Of a stretch of DNA of 64,000 nucleotides, positions 34,262 through 43,323 are shown one piece after another (position 1 is the first letter of the stretch; every line of letters begins with the position of its first letter). The translations under genes and the position numbers were made by a program. Under the pieces are notes generated by a model. The model worked only from the letters and a program-made list of their open reading frames with translations, was not told the DNA's origin and ran no database searches. Source of the DNA: Planctomycetota bacterium (lineage in GTDB: Bacteria > Planctomycetota > UBA8742 > UBA2392); NCBI GenBank assembly GCA_016712285.1, contig JADJRK010000001.1, positions 2,542,001 through 2,606,000 on the forward strand, read 5' to 3'.

Positions 34262-34678
34262 TCAGCCATTGGTGCGCGGCACGCGATCGGCGTTTTCGTT
34301 GATGGCTGCGTTGAGCAGCTTCACGAATTCCTGGCCGCTGAATGGCTTGGCGAGAAATGCGTAGATGCCCATCATGACGGCGCGTTCCAGCTCGGCGGGG
34401 TAGATCTCGCCGGTCAGCAGCACGATAGGCGTGGAGCGATGAACCATCGACTGCCGCACGGCAGCGATGACGTCGATGCCGGTTCCATCGGGCAGGTCGT
34501 AATCGACAACAACGACGTCAGGCGCGTTCTGCGTAAGGACCTTTTCTGCGGCTTCCAGCGAGTTGACGCGCAAGCTTGTCGCACCGACACTTTCGACCAG
34601 TGCCTCGCAGCGTGAAGCGGAATCGGTGTCATCCTCGATGATCAGGACAACAGACTGGCGGGCGCGAGTATCTTGCAT
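34262..34678 (-). CDS. Stand-alone response regulator receiver protein
   Basis: 138 residues, a single CheY-like domain: acidic pair in IIEDDTD (14-20), phosphoacceptor Asp in VVVDYDLPDGTG, Thr in VLLTGE and Lys in AKPF. No output domain, so it works by protein contact with another component. No histidine kinase is adjacent. Confidence 0.85.
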   Translation of the reverse strand: MQDTRARQSVVLIIEDDTDSASRCEALVESVGATSLRVNSLEAAEKVLTQNAPDVVVVDYDLPDGTGIDVIAAVRQSMVHRSTPIVLLTGEIYPAELERAVMMGIYAFLAKPFSGQEFVKLLNAAINENADRVPRTNG

Positions 34679-34986
34679 CGGTGTGGCTCCGTGGCGGCAT
34701 CAGCAGAAAAGGTTGTCAATACATGGCGTATTGTCCAGTGCCATGTGTGGTTTGACACAACGGTGACAAATGCCATATCGGACGCTTGTCACGTATTGCT
34801 CTGAACTCACAAATTCAGGGGCTCCGCAGAGACTCTACCATTCCCAAACCCGCGTTGCCCCCGAATCATCAATATCACGTGGTTGTCACGCATACAACAA
34901 TTAGTTTGATTTTTTATCCAGCACAACTTTCTGCCACACCGAACCCGTAAAATCAATCCACCATGTAGTTTACACCGTGCACTCGA
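34679..34986. other. AT-richer intergenic region with a 20-bp imperfect palindrome
   Basis: No gene is visible. TTTGACACAACGGTGACAAA at 34751-34770 is an imperfect inverted repeat (one mismatch in 8-base arms) upstream of the response regulator and could be an operator. The stretch 34885-34930 is markedly AT-rich. Confidence 0.4.
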
Positions 34987-36132
34987 TTACGCCAAGTGTG
35001 TTTGCACCAAATGCACTTCGTTGCATATCTCATCCAGTTGCCTCGGGGTCAGTGCCTGCCTTTGGTCGCACTTCGCTTCGCACTTCCGCGGGTGCATTTC
35101 CACAATGACTCCATCGGCGCCGACCCCGTGCGCGGCTCGGCACAGGGCCAGAATCAACTCGTCGCGGCCGGCGGCGTGGCTTGGGTCAACGATCACCGGC
35201 AAGTGCGTGAGCTCGCGCAAGGCCGGCACACTGGAAAGATCAAGCGTGTTGCGAGTCTCGCGCTCAAACGTCCGCAGCCCGCGCTCGCACAAGATCACGC
35301 CCGGGTTGCCAGCCACAAGAATGTACTCAGCCGCGCACAGCAGTTCGCGCATCGTCGCTGCCGCCCCGCGCTTGAGCAGGATCGGCCGGCCCGTGGCAGC
35401 ACACGCCCGGAGCAGCGGCACGTTCTGCATGTTGCGGGCGCCGATCTGCAACAGGTCGGCGTGTTCAGCAACGGCGCCTGCATCCGCGGGATCCAGCACC
35501 TCGGTGACGCACGCCATGCCGCGGCTGTGCGCCGCGTCGGCGAGCCAGCGCACACCCGGCATGCCGGTACCCTGGAAATCGTACGGGCTGGTGCGCGGCT
35601 TGAACGCGCCGCCGCGCAGGATGCGCACGCCGCATGCGCGGGCGTGGTCGGCTGCCTCCTGGACTTGGCGCTCGGATTCAACGGCGCAGGGGCCGGCAAT
35701 CACTTCGTGCAACCCTGCCCCAATTCTTGCCTCGCCGACGCTGACGACGGTGTGGCGCCCTGGCTCCCAACGCGCAAGCCTGAAGCTCTCCGAGTCGGGG
35801 GCAATGCCGCGCGCACGCGGCGCCTTCGGTTGCTCCAGTTGCGCTGCGCACCCGTGACGCGCAAGCAGCAATGCCAGCTCACGTCCGAGTCGGGCCGGCA
35901 AGCCCAATCGTGACGCGGCTTGCTCAAGATCAAGGGCGTGCGCGCTTTCGCGCAATGGGTCGTGAATCGCCCTGCCGGTGACGCGCTTGGCAAGGCCGAT
36001 ATCTCCGGCGACTCGACTGCGTTGTGCAAGCAACTCTATCATCTGGTTGTCGATGTGGTTGATGTTGGCGCGCAACGCGCCGAGCACCAACGCCTCGTCT
36101 GAGCGCGGCGCCTCAATAGTTCCGGTGGTCAT
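34987..36132 (-). CDS. aroF: Bifunctional chorismate mutase / DAHP synthase
   Basis: 381 residues. An AroQ-type chorismate mutase domain (about 15-100: LRANINHIDNQMIELLAQRSRVAGDIGLAK) is joined to a class I-beta DAHP synthase: GPCAVESERQVQEAADHARA, GGAFKPRTSPYDFQG, IGARNMQN, VIVDPSHAAGR. It makes the first committed shikimate-pathway compound, and the mutase domain usually senses or channels chorismate/prephenate. The ATG at 36132 overlaps the pheA-like stop (ATGA). The operon is preceded by a Phe/Tyr leader peptide and attenuator. Confidence 0.88.
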   Translation of the reverse strand: MTTGTIEAPRSDEALVLGALRANINHIDNQMIELLAQRSRVAGDIGLAKRVTGRAIHDPLRESAHALDLEQAASRLGLPARLGRELALLLARHGCAAQLEQPKAPRARGIAPDSESFRLARWEPGRHTVVSVGEARIGAGLHEVIAGPCAVESERQVQEAADHARACGVRILRGGAFKPRTSPYDFQGTGMPGVRWLADAAHSRGMACVTEVLDPADAGAVAEHADLLQIGARNMQNVPLLRACAATGRPILLKRGAAATMRELLCAAEYILVAGNPGVILCERGLRTFERETRNTLDLSSVPALRELTHLPVIVDPSHAAGRDELILALCRAAHGVGADGVIVEMHPRKCEAKCDQRQALTPRQLDEICNEVHLVQTHLA

Positions 36133-36779
36133 GTTCGTTCTTCCTGCCCTGGCGTGCCCGTATGGGCAACCGAGGTCTCAAGTGGTTTCGAATGTGTCGC
36201 GGACTCCGGGCCGGCTTGCACGTTTCGGCACAACAGCCGAAATGTCGTGCGGTTGTCCGGCTCGTCCTGCGTGGGCCCCTCAACCGGATACAGCCCGGTA
36301 GCGTTGCCGATGCCGATCGGCCCCAGCACGCCCACGTGCCGCAACCCGCCGCGCAGAAAAGCGGGTGCTTGGCGCGCGCCGTCATCGACAAGACGCAGGC
36401 GCACGCTGTTGTGGCTCAGCCAGCCGCGGCACTGGGCCGCCACCTGCGGGTGGGCCCAGACTTCGGTGATGTCGCGCCGTCGCACGCCCGGTATGCCCAG
36501 CAGGTAATGATCGACGCGCAGGGTTGTTTCTTCGAGTGCGGCGAACTGCTGCGCCAAGGTCAGCGCCTCATGGATGCGGCCGGTGCTGCTGTTGTGAATC
36601 GGCAGCAGCAACAGGTCGACCTGGCCGTTCGCGAGCGCCGCAGCGGCGTCAGCGAAGCTTGCGAACGGCCAGCCGGTGAATCGCTCTGCCAGCAGGGTCA
36701 GGCCCGCGCGTTCCGAGTTTGAGCCGCGCTCGCCCTGGTAGGCTACGCGGTAATGTCGTTGGGTATCCAGCGTCAGCAT
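36129..36779 (-). CDS. pheA: Divergent prephenate dehydratase without ACT domain
   Basis: 216 residues, first structural gene of the aromatic operon. The PDT scaffold is visible (YRVAYQGERGSNSERAG, LLLLPIHNSSTGRIHEAL, RTTFRLL). Key signatures differ from the usual forms: PIENS is PIHNS and TRF is TTF. There is no C-terminal Phe-binding ACT domain, so feedback control must come from the attenuator. It should convert prephenate to phenylpyruvate, but the changes in the active-site motifs leave activity open. Confidence 0.65.
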   Translation of the reverse strand: MLTLDTQRHYRVAYQGERGSNSERAGLTLLAERFTGWPFASFADAAAALANGQVDLLLLPIHNSSTGRIHEALTLAQQFAALEETTLRVDHYLLGIPGVRRRDITEVWAHPQVAAQCRGWLSHNSVRLRLVDDGARQAPAFLRGGLRHVGVLGPIGIGNATGLYPVEGPTQDEPDNRTTFRLLCRNVQAGPESATHSKPLETSVAHTGTPGQEERT

Positions 36780-36806
36780 GGCGGTGTCTCCGGTTGGTTC
36801 GTGGTG

Positions 36807-36837
36807 AAAAGAAAAAGCCCGCTCAAGTGAGCGGGCC
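36807..36837 (-). terminator. Attenuator terminator of the pheA-aroF operon
   Basis: The 9-bp perfect stem GCCCGCTCA / TGAGCGGGC is followed, in the minus direction, by TTTTTCTTTT. It lies between the leader peptide and pheA. UGAGCAGG just after the leader stop codon can pair with CCCGCUCA of the terminator arm (one mismatch), offering an antiterminator. Confidence 0.75.
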
Positions 36838-36869
36838 AGGGATCGTGTGATAGGAATGCTACCTGCTCA

Positions 36870-36944
36870 TCAACACGCCTGCCCGCGCCCACCCGGATAG
36901 AGGTAGGCGAATGCAAACGCGAAGATGGCGGTGTGCTTGTTCAT
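36870..36944 (-). CDS. Phe/Tyr-rich leader peptide (pheL-like)
   Basis: A 24-codon open frame, ATG 36944 to TGA 36870-36872, encodes MNKHTAIFAFAFAYLYPGG and a short end. The three Phe codons and two Tyr codons cluster within ten codons. It lies 90 bases upstream of pheA, in front of an intrinsic terminator. This is the classical layout of ribosome-mediated transcription attenuation: stalling at Phe/Tyr codons under starvation would allow readthrough. Confidence 0.75.
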   Translation of the reverse strand: MNKHTAIFAFAFAYLYPGGRGQAC

Positions 36945-37049
36945 GTCAGGGGCAGAACGATAGCGGGTTGCATTGACGGGTCAAGGGTTCGTTTCGGTTT
37001 TGGCGGCGATTCGTGGCTGACTTGCTTCAAGCATCAACGAGTTGCGGCA

Positions 37050-37754
37050 CTACTTCTTGATCTCGAACTCTTCGCCTTTCACGTCCGTGTCCAGCTTCGT
37101 GTCCTTGAACACGTACAGGGTGTAGCCGGGCTCGTCGTCGCCCTTGGCAAGCGGCTCAAGCAGCTTGACGCTGGTGATGGCGCCTTCGCCCTTGGCGAAC
37201 TTGACCTCGATGCTGGCGATGAATTTCTTGACCGTTTCGTTGCGCGGCTTCATCTCCAGCGTTACCGGCTCGCGCGACTTGATGCTCACGTCGTAGTCGT
37301 TCTTGAGTTTCGTGAACTCGCCCTTGAACCACGTGAACAGTTGCTTGACGACTGCGTCGAGGCCGCGGTCTTCGGACAGCTTGATGTTCTCGACCTTGTT
37401 TGTGCTTTCGCTCCACTTCTTGCCGCTGTCGCCCGTGACGACGAGAATGGACTTGTGCGGCTTGGCGTATTCCCAGCGCACGTGGTCGGGTTTCTTGAAC
37501 ACGAAGCGGCCGGACGATTCGATCTTGTCGCCGAACAGGGGCAGAAACTTTGTCTGGGTGAAGTTGCCCTGGAAGTCCTTGTGTTCTTTGTGTTCTTTCT
37601 CGATGCGCTTGAGCAGGTCGTCCAGCGACTCTTCCTTGACCTCTTCCTTCTTGTCGTCTGTTTCTTTGCCCTCCGCCGGCGTGGGCGTAGTTTCCTGCGC
37701 CACAATCGTGGCGCGCCCCAGCAGCAGGAACAGAACGATGACTGCAACGCGCAT
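37050..37754 (-). CDS. lolA: LolA-like periplasmic lipoprotein carrier
   Basis: 234 residues with a signal peptide (MRVAVIVLFLLLGRATIVAQ), an acidic low-complexity linker (ETDDKKEEVKEESLDDLL) and a LolA domain: DFQGNFTQTKFLPLFGDKI, SSGRFVFKKPDHVRWEYAKP, and KLLEPLAKGDDEPGYTLYVF. It would carry lipoproteins through the periplasm, implying an outer membrane. The charged linker before the domain is unusual for short LolA proteins. No LolB is visible. Confidence 0.82.
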   Translation of the reverse strand: MRVAVIVLFLLLGRATIVAQETTPTPAEGKETDDKKEEVKEESLDDLLKRIEKEHKEHKDFQGNFTQTKFLPLFGDKIESSGRFVFKKPDHVRWEYAKPHKSILVVTGDSGKKWSESTNKVENIKLSEDRGLDAVVKQLFTWFKGEFTKLKNDYDVSIKSREPVTLEMKPRNETVKKFIASIEVKFAKGEGAITSVKLLEPLAKGDDEPGYTLYVFKDTKLDTDVKGEEFEIKK

Positions 37755-37823
37755 AGGGGTCTCTCCGGGCCCAGCATAGTAACGTCCGCGCGGAATGCCG
37801 GGTGGTGCCGAACATCTGGCGCT

Positions 37824-38624
37824 TCAGCCTTGGGCGTACACCTTGACGCCCAGCAACGCCTCCAGCGGTACAATCTCAAGCCCCCGGGCGCGCAGGCCGT
37901 CGATCACGACCGGCAGTGCCTCCAGCGTGGCGTTGCGGTCGCTCGTGCCCTGCAAGCCGGCGCCGTCGTGCAGCAGAATCACCCCACCGGGCTTGGCGCT
38001 TTCCACGATGCGCTGGGCAATGCGCGCCGCGTTATTCACCACGGCATCGAACCCGCGCACCTGCCACCCGACCGCCACCATGCCTTCTTGCCTCAGTACG
38101 TCGCCGAGCGCCGGGTTCTTGAACCCGTGGGGCGCCCGGTACAGGCACGGCTGCAGGCCGACGGCGGCTTCGATCGCGGCGTTGCAGTCGCGAACTTCGC
38201 GGCGCAGTTTGCCGTGAAGGCTGAAGTTGATCCACATCGCGTGCGTGTCACTGTGGTTGCCCAGCGTGTGGCCTTCCTGCGCAATGCGCTTTGCCAGCGC
38301 GGGATGCTGGCGTACCCGCGCGCCGACACAGAAGAAGGCGGCTTGCACGTCCTTCTCTTTCAGCAGGTCGAGTACGCGGGGTGTGAAGTCGGGATCGGGG
38401 CCGTCGTCGAACGTCAGGGCCACAGCCTTGACCGGCACCGGCGACCGCCACAGCGTGCGCGCCCAGATTGAGCTGTTCACGTTGAACACTGCCCAGGCCA
38501 TCACGCCCAGGCCAAGCGCCAGCGACGCGCCGGCGCCGACCCAGCACCACGGAAACGGCAGCAGCACAAAGCAAGCGACAATGGCCGCGATGGCTGCAAG
38601 CTTGATGGCGATGGCTTTGAGCAC
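37824..38624 (-). CDS. Polysaccharide deacetylase (NodB domain), membrane-anchored
   Basis: 266 residues with two N-terminal hydrophobic segments (about 5-55) and a NodB domain: VALTFDDGPDPDFTPRVLDLL (catalytic Asp and metal Asp), HTLGNHSDTHAMW (HxxxH metal ligands), RAPHGFKNPAL, GWQVRGFDAV and ILLHDGAG. It probably removes acetyl groups from cell-wall or envelope glycans facing the periplasm. Confidence 0.85.
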   Translation of the reverse strand: MLKAIAIKLAAIAAIVACFVLLPFPWCWVGAGASLALGLGVMAWAVFNVNSSIWARTLWRSPVPVKAVALTFDDGPDPDFTPRVLDLLKEKDVQAAFFCVGARVRQHPALAKRIAQEGHTLGNHSDTHAMWINFSLHGKLRREVRDCNAAIEAAVGLQPCLYRAPHGFKNPALGDVLRQEGMVAVGWQVRGFDAVVNNAARIAQRIVESAKPGGVILLHDGAGLQGTSDRNATLEALPVVIDGLRARGLEIVPLEALLGVKVYAQG

Positions 38625-38649
38625 ACGGCTACGCTAGACGACAGCAGTG

Positions 38650-38677
38650 AAAAGAAAAGGCGCCGCAGCGCGGCGCC
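38650..38677 (-). terminator. Intrinsic terminator of the RsbW-like gene
   Basis: GGCGCCGC / GCGGCGCC stem (38659-38666, 38670-38677) with a three-base loop, followed on the minus strand by CTTTTCTTTT. Confidence 0.7.
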
Positions 38678-38708
38678 GAAAGCGGATGCCTACGCTGCGA
38701 GGCGGCGG

Positions 38709-39158
38709 CTAGTTGGCCTTTGTTTCCTGCTGCTCGTAAATGAACTTGATCATCTCGATCTCGGACTGAAAGCCCTTGCGGAAGACGTACGTAAACTCGT
38801 CCACGGCGCGGCGGATCAGGAACGTGCCCATCTCGTTCTTCTTGCTGCGTGTGAACTCTTTCAGCAGCTCTTCGCGGCTTACGTCGCCTACGTCGTAATC
38901 GTTGGCGGTGTCGGCGATGGTCACTTTGACCCGCGTGGGGTCGATGTCGATCAGCAGGCGCAGGTTGCCGACGGCGCCGTGTTCTTTGGCATTGAGGATG
39001 ATGCTGCTGCAGGCCTCATCAATCGCGATTACGACCTGGCGGGCCACGCGTGAACCCAGCTGGCCCTCGGCGAGCACTTCACGCACGAAGTCGCGCAGGG
39101 GCGCCAGCGAGCGGGTGTCGATTGCTACGTCGAGTTCGCGACGTGTGGTCTGAATCAT
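38709..39158 (-). CDS. RsbW-like anti-sigma factor / serine kinase
   Basis: 149 residues from ATG 39158. GHKL-fold with N-box VIAIDEACSSIILNAKEHG and a C-terminal G2-like GTFLIRRAVDEFTY. The G1 box (IADTANDYD) lacks the usual glycines, so nucleotide binding may be altered. Such proteins bind a sigma factor or phosphorylate an anti-anti-sigma partner; no partner gene is adjacent. Confidence 0.78.
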   Translation of the reverse strand: MIQTTRRELDVAIDTRSLAPLRDFVREVLAEGQLGSRVARQVVIAIDEACSSIILNAKEHGAVGNLRLLIDIDPTRVKVTIADTANDYDVGDVSREELLKEFTRSKKNEMGTFLIRRAVDEFTYVFRKGFQSEIEMIKFIYEQQETKAN

Positions 39159-39301
39159 GGCTTCCGCTTTCCAGTTTCGGGATGTGTGTTCAAGCACACT
39201 TCCGCAAAACGATCAGGCAAGGGTGCTAATTATCTGTGCGCTTACAAGTGGATTCAGGGAATTCTCAGTCACATATTCGCCAGAATGCACATGTGCGTAT
39301 T

Positions 39302-40027
39302 CTACTTTCTTGGCGTTTGGCTGACAGAGCCAGTCGCCCAGCCCATTTCGGACGCCAGTTCAACAGCCAGTGCTAGCCCGGCCATCCCACTTTCGTTCGA
39401 ATGGTCCAGCCACCAGTTGGCGGGCAGCCAGCGCGCTTCAGGCAGCGCGCTCTCGGCCAAGCCGGCCCGGGCCAGCGCACTGCGCAACGTGTTGGGGATG
39501 CGCCGATGCGGCGCGTCCTGGTGCTCAACGAGCACAAGAACGTCTGCCCGTTTCAATGCCGGCAGTGCGCTTGCCTTGACCCCGCGCGTGCGCTGCGGCC
39601 ACAACAGGACCACCTTGCCCGGAAAGTCCGGCAAAGTCGCCGCCGAGTTGCCTTCGATCACTAACGGCCGTTCCGGGTCAAACGCGTTCATTGCCGCCGC
39701 CAGTGCGTACCGAAACACATGGGGCGCCGCACGCAGCCACAGTACGGGCTTTGCCCCGGCGATGGCCAAGCGGTCGGTGTCTTTGCCCGGCGTGCGCAGC
39801 AGGGCCTCGTCTGTGACCAGCTCAAATCCGGCGGGCACGGGGTCGCAGCCGTCGCAATTGTCGTCGCCCTGTTCATCGACGCCATGTACTGGACAATGGG
39901 ACTCGCGGTGAAAACGCGTGATCTTGAGTGCCTGCGCGCCTGGGACGGCCGCAATCATCGCGCAAGCGAGCGCGGTTTTGCCCGCGTTGGCTGAGGGTCC
40001 GGCGATGATCAGGCGCTGTGCCACCAT
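39302..40027 (-). CDS. P-loop protein with cysteine/histidine cluster, unknown
   Basis: 241 residues from ATG 40027. Walker A GPSANAGKTALA follows the first strand (MVAQRLIIAGPS). CPVHGVDEQGDDNCDGC forms a likely metal site, and LVIEGNSAA and VLVLVEHQDAPHRRIPNTL follow as further strands. The layout recalls MobB-like or deaza-type P-loop ATPases (SIMIBI class). A role in metal or cofactor insertion is inference only. Confidence 0.6.
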   Translation of the reverse strand: MVAQRLIIAGPSANAGKTALACAMIAAVPGAQALKITRFHRESHCPVHGVDEQGDDNCDGCDPVPAGFELVTDEALLRTPGKDTDRLAIAGAKPVLWLRAAPHVFRYALAAAMNAFDPERPLVIEGNSAATLPDFPGKVVLLWPQRTRGVKASALPALKRADVLVLVEHQDAPHRRIPNTLRSALARAGLAESALPEARWLPANWWLDHSNESGMAGLALAVELASEMGWATGSVSQTPRK

Positions 40028-40191
40028 CAGGGCAAGGCTAACAAACCCCGGAAAATCAGGCAGTCCCCGACTGGCGCTCAGGTTGCCTGGGTCCGTCCCG
40101 CGCCCCTGCCCAATACAGCACTTGGCCATTGGTAATCTGCGCTCACGGTTCTAAGAACAACACTCAGCCCCCCGGTTGAAGTAAGTGCGCC

Positions 40192-40758
40192 ATGCGGATT
40201 CTTCACTTCCGAGTCACATTTGCCGTGCTTGGCTTGCTGGCCCTGTTGGCTGGCGCCCTGCTCGATACCACGTGGCTTGCCGGGTCGGGCGCCGCTGCGG
40301 CTGCGGTTTCTGACCTGATCGGCATTGCCCGCGCCAGGGTCCGCCACCCCGAGCCGCTGCTGCGCCTGCTGCGCGCCATTTGTGAAGCCCTGCCCTCAAT
40401 CGGCGTGGCCGCCTATGAGCCGCTTGCGATCGGCGTGGCCGTGGCAGTGGTGCTTTACGCGTTGATGGCAGCCGGCCTGGAAACGGTCAGTGTCTCGCGC
40501 GGCTTGACGCTGGGCAACGTGCGCGGCGAGACCAGCCGGCGCGTGACTTCAGCGCTGTGCAGCCTGGCGCTGCTGGGCATTCCGGCTGCATTGGCATGGG
40601 GCCGTACGCCGCAATCTTTGATTGGGCGCGACGCCGGGACCGTGGCGGCTGTGGTCGTTTCGGTGGCAATCCTGGTGGCTTTGCGCGGAATGCTGGATGT
40701 CGCACTTGAAGTTCGGGCAGCCGGGAAGCGGGCGAGTGCCCAAAACGTTGACAGCTAG
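40192..40758 (+). CDS. Multi-pass membrane protein, unknown
   Basis: 188 residues with about four hydrophobic segments: near residues 8-30, 75-95 (AIGVAVAVVLYALMAAGLE), 120-135 and 150-165 (TVAAVVVSVAILVALRGML). No motif is recognised. It stands alone between divergent and co-directional neighbours. Confidence 0.65.
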   Translation: MRILHFRVTFAVLGLLALLAGALLDTTWLAGSGAAAAAVSDLIGIARARVRHPEPLLRLLRAICEALPSIGVAAYEPLAIGVAVAVVLYALMAAGLETVSVSRGLTLGNVRGETSRRVTSALCSLALLGIPAALAWGRTPQSLIGRDAGTVAAVVVSVAILVALRGMLDVALEVRAAGKRASAQNVDS

Positions 40759-40861
40759 GGGCTTGCGGTTACAGTGTGCGATTGCAACCAGTACGTTACC
40801 CCAGCAGTAAACCGGGCGGACAACTGAATCCACACGGTCCGATGAGTTGTCGGGAGGCTTG

Positions 40862-42556
40862 ATGTTGACGCAATCGAAGAAGACACCCCTTGGCAAAGTC
40901 CTCGTCGGATTGAAGTTCTGCACGGTCGAGCAGGTGAAAGAAGGCCTGACGCACGCCAAGACCAACATGATGATGTTGGGCGAAGCGCTGATGGAGCTTG
41001 GCTACCTCGACGACGAGAAGCTTGCCAAGGCGCTGGCCAAGCAGCAGGGCGTGAAGTTCGTGCTGCTGAACAAGTATGAGCTGCCGCCGGACCTTGTCGG
41101 TTCCGTGGGCAAAGAAATCGTCGAAGAGCACGAGATCATCCCGGTGCAGCGCAAAGGCCGCAACCTGACTGTGGCCACGCACCGCGTGCTTGAGTACTTC
41201 GCGCTGGACAACCTGCGCTTCATTTTAGGCAGCGAAGTCGACTGGGTGATGGCGCCCGAAAACCAGATTCGCACCGCGATGAAGAAGTACTACGGCATCG
41301 GCGGCATGGGCGACATCGTTGACGGCGATGGCGAAAACATCAGCTACAAAGATTTTGACGCGCACGAACTCTCGACCGATGAAGAAGAGGGCTTTGTCGC
41401 GCAGCTGGTGCAGTTGCTGATCACCGACGCAATCAAGCAGCGCGCCAGCGACATTCACATCGAGCCGATGGAAGAAAAGGTACGCATCCGGTACCGCGTC
41501 GACGGCGATTGCCTTGAGATGGAGGCGCCGCCCAAGCGCCTGCAAGGCCCGCTGATCCAGCGCGTGAAAATCCTGGCCAAGATGAAGATCGAGGAAAAAC
41601 GCATTCCCCAGGACGGCCGCATCAAGACCCGCGTTGAGGGCCGCGACATCGACTTGCGCGTAAGCTGCCTTCCGTGCAGTTGGGGCGAGTCGGTGGTCAT
41701 GCGTATCCTGGACAAGGCAAAGAGCCTGGTCGCCCTGGAAACGCTGGGCGTGCACCCGACCGATTTCGACCGCTTCCAGAAAATCCTGAAGAAGCCCAAC
41801 GGCATCTTCCTGGTCACCGGCCCCACCGGCTCAGGCAAGACCACGACGCTGTACGCGGCCCTGACTGCGCTGAACAAGCCGGACGTAAAGATCATCACGG
41901 CGGAAGACCCCGTTGAGTACAACCTCTCGGGCATCAACCAGTCGCAGGTGAATCACCAGATTCAGCTCAGCTTTGCGCGCATCCTTCGCGCCATGCTGCG
42001 CCAGGCGCCGAACATCATCCTGGTCGGCGAAATTCGAGACCATGAGACCGCCGAGATCGCAATCCAGGCGGCGCTCACGGGTCACTTGGTGTTCAGCACG
42101 CTGCACACCAACGACGCCAGCGGCGCGTTGACGCGCTTGATCGACATGGGCGTCAAGCCGTTCCTGGTCGCCAGCGCGGTGCAGGCGATTCTGGCCCAGC
42201 GGCTTGTGCGCGTGCTGTGCAAGCACTGCAAGCAGCCGCACACCCCCGAACCGGCGGACCTGAAAATGGTCGGCCTGAAGCCCGAGAACATCCGGGGCAA
42301 GACGATTTACCGGGGCGTCGGCTGCCGCGAATGCGGCAACGCGGGCTTCCGTGGCCGCATGGGCGTGTACGAGTTGCTTGAGATGAACCCGGCCCTGCGC
42401 GAGCTGACGATGAAGCAGGCCAGCACGCTCAAGATTCGCGCCGAGGCGCGCCAGAACGGCATGAGCACACTGCTCGAAGACGGCGTGCGCAAGGTGCTGC
42501 TGGGCACGACAACGATCGGCGAGATCCTGACCATCGCCCACCGAGACGACATCTAG
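40862..42556 (+). CDS. GspE/PilB-type secretion or pilus assembly ATPase
   Basis: 564 residues from ATG 40862. The N-terminal MshEN domain (TPLGKVLVGLKFCTVEQVKEGL) precedes the ATPase core with Walker A GPTGSGKTTT, Asp box, Walker B-like ILVGEIRD and His box LHTNDASGALTRL. The C-terminal tetracysteine cluster (CKHC ... CREC) binds zinc. It powers type II secretion or type IV pili. No other gsp/pil genes are in the window. Confidence 0.9.
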   Translation: MLTQSKKTPLGKVLVGLKFCTVEQVKEGLTHAKTNMMMLGEALMELGYLDDEKLAKALAKQQGVKFVLLNKYELPPDLVGSVGKEIVEEHEIIPVQRKGRNLTVATHRVLEYFALDNLRFILGSEVDWVMAPENQIRTAMKKYYGIGGMGDIVDGDGENISYKDFDAHELSTDEEEGFVAQLVQLLITDAIKQRASDIHIEPMEEKVRIRYRVDGDCLEMEAPPKRLQGPLIQRVKILAKMKIEEKRIPQDGRIKTRVEGRDIDLRVSCLPCSWGESVVMRILDKAKSLVALETLGVHPTDFDRFQKILKKPNGIFLVTGPTGSGKTTTLYAALTALNKPDVKIITAEDPVEYNLSGINQSQVNHQIQLSFARILRAMLRQAPNIILVGEIRDHETAEIAIQAALTGHLVFSTLHTNDASGALTRLIDMGVKPFLVASAVQAILAQRLVRVLCKHCKQPHTPEPADLKMVGLKPENIRGKTIYRGVGCRECGNAGFRGRMGVYELLEMNPALRELTMKQASTLKIRAEARQNGMSTLLEDGVRKVLLGTTTIGEILTIAHRDDI

Positions 42557-42587
42557 TGAATGAACAATTGGCAATTCGCAATGAACA

Positions 42588-42618
42588 ATGCGCTCCGGAA
42601 GGAGCGCTTGTTCTTTGT
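42588..42618 (+). terminator. Terminator after the GspE-type gene
   Basis: GCGCTCC-GGAA-GGAGCGC hairpin (42590-42607) followed by TTGTTCTTT. Confidence 0.65.
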
Positions 42619-42663
42619 TGACCTGCCGTCGCCAAGTTCCTAGTTCATTGGCGGAGGCCAACC

Positions 42664-43323
42664 ATGGCGCACAAGATCGGCGTGATTCTTTCCGGTTGCG
42701 GGTTCAAAGACGGCGCGGAAATTCATGAAAGCGTCTGTACGCTGCTGGCCCTTGACCGCATGGGCGTCGAGACGATCTGCATGGCCCCCAACATTGACCA
42801 GGGCAAGGTCGTCAACCATCTCACCGGCCAGGACGTGCACGAGAAGCGCAACGTCCTTGTCGAAAGCGCCCGCATCGCCCGCGGCAAGATTCGCGACATC
42901 GCCGAGATCAAGGCTGGCGACCTCGACGCGCTGGTCCTGCCTGGCGGCTATGGCGCTGCGCTGAACCTGAGCGACTTCGCCGCCAAGGGCGCCAAGGCCA
43001 CAGTCAACGCTGAGGTCGCACGGCTGGTGCGTGAAGTCCACAAGGCGGGCAAACCAATCTGCGCGATCTGCATTGCGCCGGCCGTGATTGCCAGGGTTTT
43101 GGGCGACGAGCACCCGGTACTGACCATCGGCAACGACGAGGGGACCGCCGACGCAATCGAAGCCTGCGGCGCCAAGCACGAGAACTGCGCCGTGCGAGAC
43201 TTTGTCGTGGATAAAGAGCGCAAGATCGTAAGCACGCCGGCCTACATGCTCGGCCCAAGCATCGCCCATGTGGCCGAGGGCATCGAGCGCGCCGTGCGCG
43301 AAACCGTGGCCATGATCGGTTAG
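42664..43323 (+). CDS. elbB: ElbB, DJ-1/PfpI-like glyoxalase
   Basis: 219 residues, full-length ElbB: VILSGCGFKDGAEIHESVCTLLALDRMGVE, MAPNIDQGKVVNHLTGQ, VLPGGYGAALNLSDFA and the nucleophile-elbow Cys in AICIAPAVIA. Members of the family have low glyoxalase activity and are linked to isoprenoid synthesis by name only. GGAGG lies seven bases upstream of the ATG. Confidence 0.9.
   Translation: MAHKIGVILSGCGFKDGAEIHESVCTLLALDRMGVETICMAPNIDQGKVVNHLTGQDVHEKRNVLVESARIARGKIRDIAEIKAGDLDALVLPGGYGAALNLSDFAAKGAKATVNAEVARLVREVHKAGKPICAICIAPAVIARVLGDEHPVLTIGNDEGTADAIEACGAKHENCAVRDFVVDKERKIVSTPAYMLGPSIAHVAEGIERAVRETVAMIG

Noticed and set aside
34751..34770. Plus-strand promoter (TTGACA box)
   Set aside because: It would read into the 3' end of a minus-strand gene, and no good -10 box or plus-strand gene follows.
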